64,000 bases of DNA, taken from NCBI RefSeq assembly GCF_002892795.1, contig NZ_PJMC01000009.1, positions 62,001 to 126,000 on the forward strand, written 5' to 3'. Under the pieces are notes generated by a model. The model was given only the letters and a program-made list of their open reading frames with translations, was not told where the DNA came from and did no database searches. The position numbers and the translations under genes are program-made. The stretch comes from Arthrobacter sp. AFG20 (GTDB taxonomy: Bacteria; Actinomycetota; Actinomycetes; Actinomycetales; Micrococcaceae). This document shows, piece after piece, positions 33,621 through 41,787 of the stretch; within the stretch, counting starts at the first letter, position 1; the number at the start of each line of letters is the position of its first letter.

Positions 33621-34787
33621 TCAGTGGCTGCTGCCATCGCCGCGGCGGGCGGTGGCCCCGCCGCTGCCGTTCCGGCGGTCATCCTGGCCCTTGCCGTGCT
33701 GGTCGCTGCCGTCCTTGCCGTTGCCCTGCTCGCTGTACTTCTCGCGCAGTTCGCGTCCCAGGCGGATGTCTTCCTCTTCCTTATCCTGGAGCTTGTCGCT
33801 CTTTTTCGTGTCCCGGGGCGGGAGTTGGAGCGTGTCCTCAGCCTCGATGCCGGCCTGCAGCTGCCGGCCACGCTCCATCTCGGCGTCGAACTCGGCGCCA
33901 AAGAGCAGGGACATGTTGAGGATCCAGAGCCAGAGCAGCATGACGATCACTCCGCCGATGGCGCCGTACGTCTTGTTGTAGTTGCTGAAGTTACCCACGT
34001 AGAAGCCAAAGCCCACCGAGGCCAGCACGAAGATAAACAGGGCGATGAGGGAGCCAAGGCTCATCCAGCGGAACTTCGGCTGGCGGACGTTTGGAGTGAA
34101 GTAATAGAGGATGGCAATGACGACGATCACCAGCGCGACGATGACCGGCCACTTGGCGATGTTCCACACGGTCAGGAACACTCCGCCCAAGCCCATGACA
34201 TTGCCGACAGCTTCGGCCACCGGGCCGCTGATGACCAGCATTGCGGCGAGCAGCGCAACGATGATCAGAGAGACGAGCGTGACGCCGAGCATGGTGCCGC
34301 GAAGCTTAACGAAGCCCCGGCCCTCGTCGATCTCGTAAATCCGGTTCATCGCGCGGCCAAAGGCCGTCACATACCCGGATGCGGACCAGAGGGCTGTCGC
34401 GAGACCGATGACCAGTGTGAAGCCGGCCGCCGGTGAGGTGGTCAGCTCCTGGATAGGCCCGCGGATCATCTCCACCGCTTGCCCGGGAGCGACGCCCTGG
34501 ACAATTTCCAGGAGTGCCGACGTCGTCTTTTCCGCCTGTCCAAAGATGCCGAGCAGCGAAACGAGGGCGAGCAGGGCGGGGAAGAGCGAGAAGATCGCGT
34601 AGTAGGTAAGTCCGGCCGCGAGGTCGGGGCATTGGTCCCCAGTAAATTCACGCAGGGTCTTGCGGGCAATGTACTTCCACGATGGCTTGTCCACATCGGT
34701 GGGGCTGTCCGGCTTTCGCCTGTCATCCGGGGCGGGCGCGCTGCCCGCCTTTGCTGTGCTGGTTTCCGGGGCTTCTTTCGTAGCCAT
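33621..34787 (-). CDS. YihY/BrkB-family inner-membrane protein
   Basis: 388-residue protein of the YihY/virulence-factor-BrkB family. A disordered N-terminus (about 1-40) is followed by the family motif DLAAGLTYYAIFSLFPALLA, six or so membrane helices and GAIGGVIVMLLWLWILNMSL with FGAEFDAEMERG. The tail from about residue 325 is charged and low-complexity. AAAGGA precedes the ATG at 34787. The family's molecular role is unsettled. It shares the neighbourhood with stress-type genes. Confidence 0.93.
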   Translation of the reverse strand: MATKEAPETSTAKAGSAPAPDDRRKPDSPTDVDKPSWKYIARKTLREFTGDQCPDLAAGLTYYAIFSLFPALLALVSLLGIFGQAEKTTSALLEIVQGVAPGQAVEMIRGPIQELTTSPAAGFTLVIGLATALWSASGYVTAFGRAMNRIYEIDEGRGFVKLRGTMLGVTLVSLIIVALLAAMLVISGPVAEAVGNVMGLGGVFLTVWNIAKWPVIVALVIVVIAILYYFTPNVRQPKFRWMSLGSLIALFIFVLASVGFGFYVGNFSNYNKTYGAIGGVIVMLLWLWILNMSLLFGAEFDAEMERGRQLQAGIEAEDTLQLPPRDTKKSDKLQDKEEEDIRLGRELREKYSEQGNGKDGSDQHGKGQDDRRNGSGGATARRGDGSSH

Positions 34788-34903
34788 TGGGCATCCTTTC
34801 GTTCGCGGGCGGGGCCATGTTCCGGAAGTCACGGAACGTTTCCTGCCGCTGTCAGGGGTTTGGGCTCTTGGGTTGGGCAACAGGTCGCATCGGGCGTCAG
34901 TCG

Positions 34904-35176
34904 CTACTGTCCGGGGGCTCTTGGTGGGTTGCGGCGGTCCAGGGTTAACGGGTCGGTGCCCAGCGGATCATCCGCCGGCTGCTTTCCGTCCAGCGGATCG
35001 TCCGCCATCCGGGTGTCTGACTGAGGGGTCTCGGCCAGCTGGCTCGAGGCCAGTGGATTGGGATCTTGGCCCGGGCCTCCGCTGCCTGGGCCGCCACCGG
35101 CGTGTTTCGGTCCTGTGCTTTCCGCGTCATCGGCCGGGCCGGCCACTGCACCGTCCGACGTTTGGTTCTCCGTCAT
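34904..35176 (-). CDS. Small disordered hypothetical protein
   Basis: 90-residue acidic, Pro/Gly/Asp-rich protein (GPKHAGGGPGSGGPGQDPNP and ADDPLDGKQPADDPLG repeats) with no hydrophobic core; probably intrinsically disordered. AGAGG lies 8 bases before the ATG. It is divergent from the anchored coiled-coil gene at 35377, and an AT-rich palindrome lies between them. Function unknown; such hydrophilic proteins are often stress-induced, which is inference only. Confidence 0.55.
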   Translation of the reverse strand: MTENQTSDGAVAGPADDAESTGPKHAGGGPGSGGPGQDPNPLASSQLAETPQSDTRMADDPLDGKQPADDPLGTDPLTLDRRNPPRAPGQ

Positions 35177-35232
35177 GGTTGATACCTCTCCGTCTCGGTT
35201 GTTGAGTAGAACCGGCAATCACTCGCCATAAA

Positions 35233-35265
35233 ATAGTAAGCATGATTACTATTGGATAGTAAGTA
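35233..35265. promoter_or_regulatory. AT-rich palindrome plus extra half-site
   Basis: ATAGTAAGCATGATTACTAT (35233-35252) is a 20-bp palindrome with one mismatched pair; ATAGTAAGTA repeats at 35256-35265 as an extra half-site. It lies in the divergent region between two small-protein genes. MarR- or similar dimeric regulator binding is plausible; -10-like AT content also fits a promoter. Confidence 0.5.
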
Positions 35266-35376
35266 CCCTGATGGCCGCTAGTTCAACCGGCCGCCTGCTC
35301 CGGCAACGTTGCCCGGCTCAGGTGACCGGCCCCTGCCGGATAGTCACGAGCTGGAAAAGAGAGAGGTGGATCCACG

Positions 35377-35841
35377 GTGGACCCAAGTGCCTGGATTTGG
35401 ATCGTCGTTGTAATTGTCGTCATTGCACTCGTTGTGGTGCTTCTGATGTCCAGCCGCAAGCGCAGGGAGGCGTTCCGGCAGAAGCGCGATGAGCAGAACC
35501 GCCAGCACGCAGGCGAGATCCGCAGGAAGGCGGAGAATGCCGATCTTGAGGCGCGCGAAAACGAGGCGCGGGCCATGCATGCCAAGGCTGATGCTGAGAA
35601 AGCTCAGGTAGAGGCTGCCCGGCTTCGCCAGGAGGCCGAGCAAAAGCAGTCGGCTGCCCAGGACCTCAGGACGGATGCCGAGAAGCACCAGTACAAGGCG
35701 AACGCCCTTGACCCGGATGTGGACGAGGACGGCAACAGGCGCAACGATGCACGGGCGGATGCCGGAACTGATGATGATCGGGCGGCCGATGCGCGGGACG
35801 CTGACAGCCGGGATGCTGACGGCCGGCCTCGGCATGGGTGA
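35377..35841 (+). CDS. Membrane-anchored coiled-coil protein
   Basis: 154-residue protein with a single N-terminal membrane helix (WIWIVVVIVVIALVVVLLMS), then a long charged coiled coil rich in Arg, Glu, Ala and Gln (about 28-110), ending in an Asp/Arg/Ala-rich low-complexity tail (DARADAGTDDDRAADARDAD). GTG at 35377 with an AGAGAGG site upstream. Topology suggests a cytoplasmic tail anchored in the membrane. No known domain; reminiscent of small actinobacterial stress-region proteins. Confidence 0.75.
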   Translation: MDPSAWIWIVVVIVVIALVVVLLMSSRKRREAFRQKRDEQNRQHAGEIRRKAENADLEARENEARAMHAKADAEKAQVEAARLRQEAEQKQSAAQDLRTDAEKHQYKANALDPDVDEDGNRRNDARADAGTDDDRAADARDADSRDADGRPRHG

Positions 35842-35917
35842 GCGGGATGCTGGTGGCGGCCGGGCTGATGACTCACGCGTGGATGGCGCGCGTGACGCCC
35901 GCCCGGATACCGACGTA

Positions 35918-36982
35918 TTAGCGACGGCGGGTGAGGCCGAGGAGGCTGCGCCGAGGCTTTAGCGGGGGAGACGCCGGCACGCCGGCGCCCTTGCCCATGC
36001 CCTCTATCACCTCGCGAATGGCTTCCAGCGACGACGTTTGCGGCTCCCAGCCGAGCTCGTTCCGGATCCGCTGGGTGTCCATGATCGGCGCGCCCGCCGC
36101 CATCTCCACCCACCCCGAGTCCGTCTGCTGAAGCCGCAGCTGCCAAGTGGCGCCAACGAAGGCGTGCAGCGCGCGGACCGGGACCCGGAGGATCCTCTTG
36201 GCGGAAAAGAGCCTGGCCAAGTTTTGCGGCGTGACCACCGGCTCGGCCGCCACATTGAACGCTCCGCTGGCCCGGCGCTCGAGCACGCGCCAGTACGCCT
36301 CAGCGACGTCGTCGGCATGCACTGCCTGAAAGATCAGCTCGTCGGGAATCGGCAATATCGGCAACACCGGCCGCCGCGGGACGAACCTCGGGTGGACCCA
36401 CCCCAGGAAGTACCTGCCGATTTCGCTTCCCGCTTTAGCCTGGAAGATGAGTCCGGGGCGCAGCCTGGCGACGGCAACAGAGGGATTATCCGCTGCGAAC
36501 CTGTCCAGCAGCTTTTCCTGCTCTGCCTTATGCCGGCTGTAATGTGAGCCGTCCATGCCTCCTGCCGGCCACGATTCGTCCACGCGGCGGTCCTTTTGCG
36601 ACTTGCTGTACGCGCCAACAGAAGAGGCGCAAACCACGTGCCCCACTCCTGCTTCCCGGGCAGCGGCCAGCACGTTTGCAGTGCCGGTGACATTGGTGCG
36701 GTGCAGGAGGGGAAGGTCCCGGTTCGGCTGGATCTGCCAAGCCAGATGCACCGCCGCGTCGGCCCCGGCAAAGGCTTTGACCAGGTCCTGCACCACGCCC
36801 TCGCTGCCTACGTCCAGGGCGTGCCACTCGACGCCGGCATAGGGCGGCTGTGAACTGTCAGGCGTGCGGCGGCTGATGCCCACCAATTCCAGCCCGCCGG
36901 GGTGTTCCTGCCTGGCCTTCTGAAGCCTGCGCAGGAGTGCCGTCCCCGCATTGCCGCTTGCTCCCGTGATCGCGATACGCAT
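35918..36982 (-). CDS. NAD-dependent epimerase/dehydratase (extended SDR)
   Basis: 354-residue extended short-chain dehydrogenase. The Rossmann motif GASGNAGTALLRRL sits at the N-terminus; VCASSVGAYSKSQ gives the Ser, and the YSRHK motif (Tyr-x3-Lys) the catalytic pair. It belongs to the sugar-nucleotide epimerase-like group, although substrate cannot be inferred. GGAGGG precedes the ATG at 36982; the frame is open to 37249 but overlaps the sigma-factor region. Divergent from the sigma gene. Confidence 0.88.
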   Translation of the reverse strand: MRIAITGASGNAGTALLRRLQKARQEHPGGLELVGISRRTPDSSQPPYAGVEWHALDVGSEGVVQDLVKAFAGADAAVHLAWQIQPNRDLPLLHRTNVTGTANVLAAAREAGVGHVVCASSVGAYSKSQKDRRVDESWPAGGMDGSHYSRHKAEQEKLLDRFAADNPSVAVARLRPGLIFQAKAGSEIGRYFLGWVHPRFVPRRPVLPILPIPDELIFQAVHADDVAEAYWRVLERRASGAFNVAAEPVVTPQNLARLFSAKRILRVPVRALHAFVGATWQLRLQQTDSGWVEMAAGAPIMDTQRIRNELGWEPQTSSLEAIREVIEGMGKGAGVPASPPLKPRRSLLGLTRRR

Positions 36983-37087
36983 GAAATGCCCTCCGTTCGT
37001 TGCGGTGGAACGTGCGGCCCAGGCCGGCTCATGTCGCGCCCTGGCCGTGGTGCTTCTGTTGAGCCTATCGCCTCGGACCATTGTGTA

Positions 37088-37101
37088 ATAAGCACGCTTA
37101 T
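37088..37101. promoter_or_regulatory. AT-rich palindrome between epimerase and sigma gene
   Basis: ATAAGC-AC-GCTTAT is a perfect inverted repeat in the divergent region between the epimerase and the sigma-factor gene. It shares the TAAGCA half with the sites at 3993 and 35233. It may be a shared operator, or part of the promoter of the sigma gene. Confidence 0.4.
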
Positions 37102-37165
37102 GATTTCCTTCTTCTAAGTCTTGCCGAAGGCTTTCTCGAGCTCCCGATCGAAGGAATCCCCGACA

Positions 37166-38104
37166 ATGCCAGAAACTCCACCCTCTTTGTCCCCGACCAG
37201 CCCGGCACATGCAGCACCCCAGCCTGCAACGCAAGCGGGGCGCCTGCACGATGCCTTCCAGAACCAGCTGGTGCTCAATTACTTGGACCTGGCGGAGTCG
37301 CTTGCCTCACGGTTCGCCGCCCGCGGACGGGAGCGCTCAGACCTGGTCCAGGTGGCATACCTGGGCCTCGTCAAGGCTGCCCGGGGCTTCGATGCGGAGA
37401 AGGGCGAAAGTTTCCCTGCCTATGCGGCGCCCACCATCAGCGGTGAACTCAAGCGCTTCTTGCGGGACCGGTGCTGGACGGTGCGGCCGCCGCGGCATGT
37501 CCAGGATGTCCGGACGCAGGTACTGCACACGGCACCGGACCTGGCCCAGTCCCTGGGGCGGACTCCGTCCGCACAGGAACTGGCCAGCGCACTGGGCGTC
37601 AGCCCGGCCGACGTCCGGGAAGCCCAGGCAGCAGGCAGCAGCATGCATCCGGACTCGCTGGACAGTCCCGATCCGTGGGGCGGACCGACGATGGGCGAGG
37701 GGCTTGTCTCGCCGGGCCAACCGATCGAACACCTCGAGGAACTCGTATGCCTCAATGAGGCCATCCAGGAGCTGGACCCTGACGACCGGGAGATGCTGTA
37801 CCGGAGGTACTTCCGGGAGGAGACCCAGACGGAACTGGGCAAACGGTTCGGCATCTCCCAGATGCAGGTGTCCCGTCGCCTGTCCCGCATCCTGGTCTGG
37901 CTTCAGCACCGGATGCTCGACGAGGAGGACCGGAGCTCCGGAGCGGACGGTGGCGGAACCGGCACCGGCAGGGCCGGCAGCTACAGAACCAGCGCAGATC
38001 AGGCGAGCGGGAGCTGCCCGACAGCCGCCAAGACATCCTCCACCGAAACCGCCAGCAGGGCCGGATCCGGGGTGACCGCGAAGGTGTCGCCGCGGCGCGC
38101 CTGA
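37166..38104 (+). CDS. SigB/SigF-like RNA polymerase sigma factor
   Basis: 312-residue sigma-70-family factor of the SigB/SigF/SigG group 3 type. Region 2 contains LVQVAYLGLVKAARGFDAEK and FPAYAAPTISGELKRFLRDR; region 3 has APDLAQSLGRTPSAQELASA; region 4 has LDPDDREMLYRRYFREETQT then ELGKRFGISQMQVSRRLSRI. These factors run general stress and are normally held by an anti-sigma factor, none of which is adjacent. ATG 37166 with an AAGGA site is chosen over TTG 37121. The C-terminal 45 residues are low-complexity and overlap the convergent GT9 gene by 106 bp. Confidence 0.93.
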   Translation: MPETPPSLSPTSPAHAAPQPATQAGRLHDAFQNQLVLNYLDLAESLASRFAARGRERSDLVQVAYLGLVKAARGFDAEKGESFPAYAAPTISGELKRFLRDRCWTVRPPRHVQDVRTQVLHTAPDLAQSLGRTPSAQELASALGVSPADVREAQAAGSSMHPDSLDSPDPWGGPTMGEGLVSPGQPIEHLEELVCLNEAIQELDPDDREMLYRRYFREETQTELGKRFGISQMQVSRRLSRILVWLQHRMLDEEDRSSGADGGGTGTGRAGSYRTSADQASGSCPTAAKTSSTETASRAGSGVTAKVSPRRA

Positions 38105-38943
38105 GCGTCAGTCAGCACAATGTGGGGCCCAGGGGGTGGGCCCCACACCTCAGCCGGGGCGGGACCGAAAAGCACCACCGAAGGCCGGGCATACGCAGAG
38201 GCCAGGTGCGCCGCACCCGTGTCCGCGGAGACCACCAGCCGAGCCTCCGTGATGGCAGCCATGAATTCGGCCAGCCGCAGCTTTCCCGCCAGGACCTGGT
38301 CCTCCGGCAGCCCGGCTAGCCGCGCAACGTCCAGTGCCCGTGGCCGTTCCGCCGAGCTGCCGGTGAACACTACCTGGTGACCATCCTCCGAGAGGGTACG
38401 GGCCACTTCTGCAAAGCGGTCCTCCGGCCACAGCCGGCTGCCATAGGCGGCCCCAACGTGGAGTACCGTGGCGCCCGGGCAGGGGCTTGGAACGGCAGGC
38501 GGGAGGAGACGGTAGTCGTCCGGCTGGGCTTCGATGCCGTGCCACTGCAGCAGCCTGGTCCACCGTTCGCGCTCGTGGATCTCGTCGACCCACGACGGGC
38601 CGGGCCGGGCCGACGTCCGGTGTCCTACGAGGGTCCTGGGCCGGATCGCGGCCAGCCGCTCCTCGCTTTCAGGTCCACTGCCGTGCAGATTGACCGCAAC
38701 GTCCACTAGGCCGGCTTCGATAGGAATCGGAACATCCAAGCCATGGGTGGGAAGCAGTTCGTAGCCGCCCACCAACTCCAGGGCGTCCTCCAGCCAGCCC
38801 TGCGCCGCGTACAGCAGGCGGTGGTTCGGATAGGCGCGGCGCAGGGCGCGTAGCGCCGGCACAGCAACTAGCAGGTCCCCGAGCTTCAGGGCCCGCAGGA
38901 CCAGCAGGACAGGTTGTTCGTGCTTGCCGTCGGATGCTTCCAC
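37999..38943 (-). CDS. Glycosyltransferase family 9, heptosyltransferase-like (first)
   Basis: 314-residue GT-B enzyme of family 9, which contains ADP-heptose:LPS heptosyltransferases. Family marks are LRALKLGDLLVAVPALRALR at the start, VLHVGAAYGSRLWPEDRFAE in the middle and the donor-binding VVSADTGAAHLASAYARPSV. No signal peptide or membrane helix. It is divergent from gmhB at the left edge of the heptose locus. Its 3' end runs 106 bp into the sigma gene on the other strand. Acceptor unknown. Confidence 0.9.
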   Translation of the reverse strand: MEASDGKHEQPVLLVLRALKLGDLLVAVPALRALRRAYPNHRLLYAAQGWLEDALELVGGYELLPTHGLDVPIPIEAGLVDVAVNLHGSGPESEERLAAIRPRTLVGHRTSARPGPSWVDEIHERERWTRLLQWHGIEAQPDDYRLLPPAVPSPCPGATVLHVGAAYGSRLWPEDRFAEVARTLSEDGHQVVFTGSSAERPRALDVARLAGLPEDQVLAGKLRLAEFMAAITEARLVVSADTGAAHLASAYARPSVVLFGPAPAEVWGPPPGPHIVLTDAQARRGDTFAVTPDPALLAVSVEDVLAAVGQLPLA

Positions 38944-39056
38944 AGCCGCCTTCCTCCACTTTACGCGCCCTGCTCGGACGTCTGCCGAGGAGTCTAGCCG
39001 AGAAGAAGTAGGCGGTCTGTTGTTTAGGTTTCCGCTGGTCGGGGAACGAAGTGGTT

Positions 39057-39638
39057 ATGGCAAGTAACGCTTCTACGCTCAGGGCTGTGCTGTTCGACCG
39101 GGACGGGACGCTTGTGGTTGACGTGCCCTACAACGGAGATCCGCAGTTGGTCAAGCCTTTTCCCGGTGCACGGAAAGTTCTCGACGAAGTGCGCAGCCGG
39201 GGACTCGCCACCGGCGTGCTGAGCAACCAGTCGGGAATTGCCCGTGGCCTCCTGACGGCGGAGGAGGTTGACCGCGTGAACGCGCGGGTTGAGGACCTGC
39301 TGGGCCCCTTTGACGTCTGGGAAGTCTGCCCGCACGGGAGCGGGGACGCGTGCCAGTGCCGGAAACCGGCGCCGGGCATGATCCGCAGCGCATGCCACCG
39401 TCTTGGCATCGACCCGTCAGAGGTGGCGTTCATCGGTGACATCGGCAGCGACGTCGAGGCGGCCGCGGCCGCCGGTGCACGCGGCGTCCTCGTTCCTACT
39501 CCGCAGACCCGGGCCGAAGAAGTTGAGGCCGCCCCTGAGGTTGCCGCAGACCTCGAGCAGGCTGTCGCACTCTTGTTTCGGGAACCGGTGTTTCGGGGAC
39601 CTGTGCCCCAAGGAGCGCTGCTGAAAGGACCCGCATGA
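39057..39638 (+). CDS. gmhB: D-glycero-D-manno-heptose-1,7-bisphosphate 7-phosphatase
   Basis: 193-residue HAD-IIIA phosphatase that removes the 7-phosphate in heptose activation. It has AVLFDRDGTLVVDVPYNGDP (nucleophile Asp), VLSNQSGIARGLL, and the zinc-type segment CPHGSGDACQCRKPAPGM characteristic of GmhB, followed by EVAFIGDIGSDVEAAAAAGA. ATG 39057 is preferred over GTG 39051. The stop overlaps the next GT9 gene by 4 bp. Together with GmhA and HldE below it supplies the full route, making the specific call stronger than for a lone HAD enzyme. Confidence 0.9.
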   Translation: MASNASTLRAVLFDRDGTLVVDVPYNGDPQLVKPFPGARKVLDEVRSRGLATGVLSNQSGIARGLLTAEEVDRVNARVEDLLGPFDVWEVCPHGSGDACQCRKPAPGMIRSACHRLGIDPSEVAFIGDIGSDVEAAAAAGARGVLVPTPQTRAEEVEAAPEVAADLEQAVALLFREPVFRGPVPQGALLKGPA

Positions 39639-40711
39639 GCAGAGTCCTCGTGGCCCGGCTGGACAGCGTCGGTGACGTCCTTTTGGCAGGCCCGGCAGTC
39701 AGGGCAGTGGCGAACGGACGGCGGGCTGACGGCGGCAGCCCCAACGACGTCGTCGTGCTTTGCGGGCCACAGGGCCAGTCGGCCGCCTCGCTGCTGCCGA
39801 GCGTCGCGGATGTTTTTGCCTGGGATAGCCCGTGGATCAGCAATCCCGCCCCTCAAGTGACAGGTCCCCACCTGGACTCGCTGGTGGGCTTTGTTCGAAA
39901 CTCCCGCATCACCGAGGCGGTCATCCTCACTTCCTTCCACCAGTCGCCGCTGCCCCTGGCGCTCCTCCTGCGGCTCGCCGGCGTGGAGCGCATCACCGGG
40001 GCTTCCACCGACTACGCGGGCTCCCTCCTGGACGTCCGGCTGAAACCCGGCGAGGACTTTCCGGAGGACCAGCCGGAGGCCGTGCGGGCGCTGGGCATCG
40101 CCCGCGCGGCGGGGTTCCGGCTCAGGACCGGAGACGACGGAAAGCTCATGGTCAAGGATCCTCCGGCAGTCCGGCACCTGGTGGGGGACGGGCCCTACGT
40201 CGTGGTCCATCCCGGAGCCACGGTGCCGGCCCGGGCCTGGCCGCCGCTTCACCATGCGGCGGCCGCGGAGCTGCTGGAGGGCGCCGGCCACAGGGTGGTC
40301 GTGACCGGCGGGCCGGGTGAAACAGCCCTTACCGCAACGGTGGCCGGCCCTTCAGCCATCGACCTCGGCGGGCGGACTGACCTTTCCACCCTGTCCGGGG
40401 TCCTTGCCAACGCTGACGTTGTGGTCACCGGAAACACCGGACCTGCGCATCTGGCCGCCGCCGTCGGAACCCCTGTGGTGAGCCTGTTTTCGCCCGTTGT
40501 GCCGGCTGTCCGCTGGGCGCCGTACGGTGTTCCGCTGGAACTGCTTGGAGACCAGAATGCACCATGCAGGCTGAGCCGCGCACGCATCTGTCCGGTACCG
40601 GGACATCCCTGCCTTAGCTCGGTCTCGCCCGAACAGGTGGTGGAAGCGGTCGAACGCCTGCTGAGCGGTGTCTCCTCGCTCAGCACACGGAGGAAGGTCC
40701 GGAAACAATGA
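39635..40711 (+). CDS. Glycosyltransferase family 9, heptosyltransferase-like (second)
   Basis: 358-residue GT9 protein with the N-terminal LVARLDSVGDVLLAGPAVRA, a phosphate-contact segment VVHPGATVPARAWPPLHHAA and donor-site VVVTGNTGPAHLAAAVGTPV. It sits in a coupled operon (4-bp overlaps on both sides) between gmhB and two further glycosyltransferases, so ADP- or GDP-heptose is a likely donor. Cysteines near the C-terminus (PCRLSRARICPVPGHPC) resemble those of family members that carry a structural Cys cluster. Confidence 0.92.
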   Translation: MSRVLVARLDSVGDVLLAGPAVRAVANGRRADGGSPNDVVVLCGPQGQSAASLLPSVADVFAWDSPWISNPAPQVTGPHLDSLVGFVRNSRITEAVILTSFHQSPLPLALLLRLAGVERITGASTDYAGSLLDVRLKPGEDFPEDQPEAVRALGIARAAGFRLRTGDDGKLMVKDPPAVRHLVGDGPYVVVHPGATVPARAWPPLHHAAAAELLEGAGHRVVVTGGPGETALTATVAGPSAIDLGGRTDLSTLSGVLANADVVVTGNTGPAHLAAAVGTPVVSLFSPVVPAVRWAPYGVPLELLGDQNAPCRLSRARICPVPGHPCLSSVSPEQVVEAVERLLSGVSSLSTRRKVRKQ

Positions 40712-41787
40712 GAATTCTGCTTTGGCACGTGCACGGGTCGTGGACGGACGCGTTTGTCCGCGGCCGGCACGAGTACCTGCTGCCACTCCTGCCGGAGGGC
40801 GGTCCGTGGGGGCTGGGGCGGGCGGGCCGGAACTGGCCCTCCTCCGTGCGGGAGGTTGCGCTCGCGGAGCTGGACGCCGGCAGCATTGACGCCGTGGTGC
40901 TACAGCGTCCGGAGGAAGCCGGGGAGGTCACGCGCGTCCTGGGCCGCCGGCCCGGCGTCGATCTTCCCGCCGTGTACGTGGAACACAACACGCCCAAGGG
41001 CGATGTTCCTTTCACCATCCATCCGCTCGGGGACCAGCGCGACATCCCGATCGTCCACGTGACCCATTTCAACGAGCTGTTCTGGGACAGCGGCCGCGCC
41101 CCGACCAAGGTCATCGAGCACGGCATCGCGGACCCCGGCTACCTCTATACGGGGGAGGTCCCGGAACTGGGCGTCGTGGTCAATGAACCCGTGCGTCGCG
41201 GACGCGTGACGGGGACGGACCTGTTGCCCCGCTTCGCCACCGCGGCTCCGCTCCAGGTCTTCGGCATGGGCGGCGACGGGCTGGCGGAGGCCACAGGCAT
41301 TCCGGCGCCGCGCCTCACCGTCCGGGGCGACCTGAAAACCGCTCAGCTCCACCGTGAACTGGCGCGCTGCCGGGCATACCTGCACCCGCTCCGCTGGACC
41401 TCCCTGGGGCTGGCACTGCTGGAAGCGATGCACCTCGGCATGCCGGTCCTGGCGCTGGCCACCACCGAGGCGGCGCGGGCCGTCCCGCCTGAGGCAGGCT
41501 GCATCTCCACAGACGTGGAGGAGCTGCGCCGGTGTGCCCGGCTGCTGGTCAACGACCCCGAGGAGGCCCGGCGGCGGGGCAAGGCGGCGCGGGAGGCCGC
41601 CCTCGAGCGCTACGGACTTGAGCGGTTCCTGGCGGACTGGGATGAGGTGCTGGCGGACCTGGCCCCGACAGATCTGGGGGACGGTCCGCAGCGGGGGTCT
41701 GAGGAGGTGGCTGCATCCGAGGAGGCAGCTTCAGAGGGGTCCGGGCCGGATGCCCTGTCCGCGGCGCGAGAAAGGAATACCCATTGA
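40708..41787 (+). CDS. GT-B glycosyltransferase (GT4-like)
   Basis: 359-residue glycosyltransferase with weakly conserved N-terminal acceptor domain and a recognisable GT4-type C-terminal donor domain: CRAYLHPLRWTSLGLALLEA, MHLGMPVLALATTEAARAVP. The last 35 residues are acidic and low-complexity. Overlaps both neighbours by 4 bp. The N-terminal opening MRILLWHVHGSWTDAFVRGR matches a group often found next to GT9 genes in Arthrobacter-like genomes, as far as I recall. Confidence 0.87.
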   Translation: MRILLWHVHGSWTDAFVRGRHEYLLPLLPEGGPWGLGRAGRNWPSSVREVALAELDAGSIDAVVLQRPEEAGEVTRVLGRRPGVDLPAVYVEHNTPKGDVPFTIHPLGDQRDIPIVHVTHFNELFWDSGRAPTKVIEHGIADPGYLYTGEVPELGVVVNEPVRRGRVTGTDLLPRFATAAPLQVFGMGGDGLAEATGIPAPRLTVRGDLKTAQLHRELARCRAYLHPLRWTSLGLALLEAMHLGMPVLALATTEAARAVPPEAGCISTDVEELRRCARLLVNDPEEARRRGKAAREAALERYGLERFLADWDEVLADLAPTDLGDGPQRGSEEVAASEEAASEGSGPDALSAARERNTH

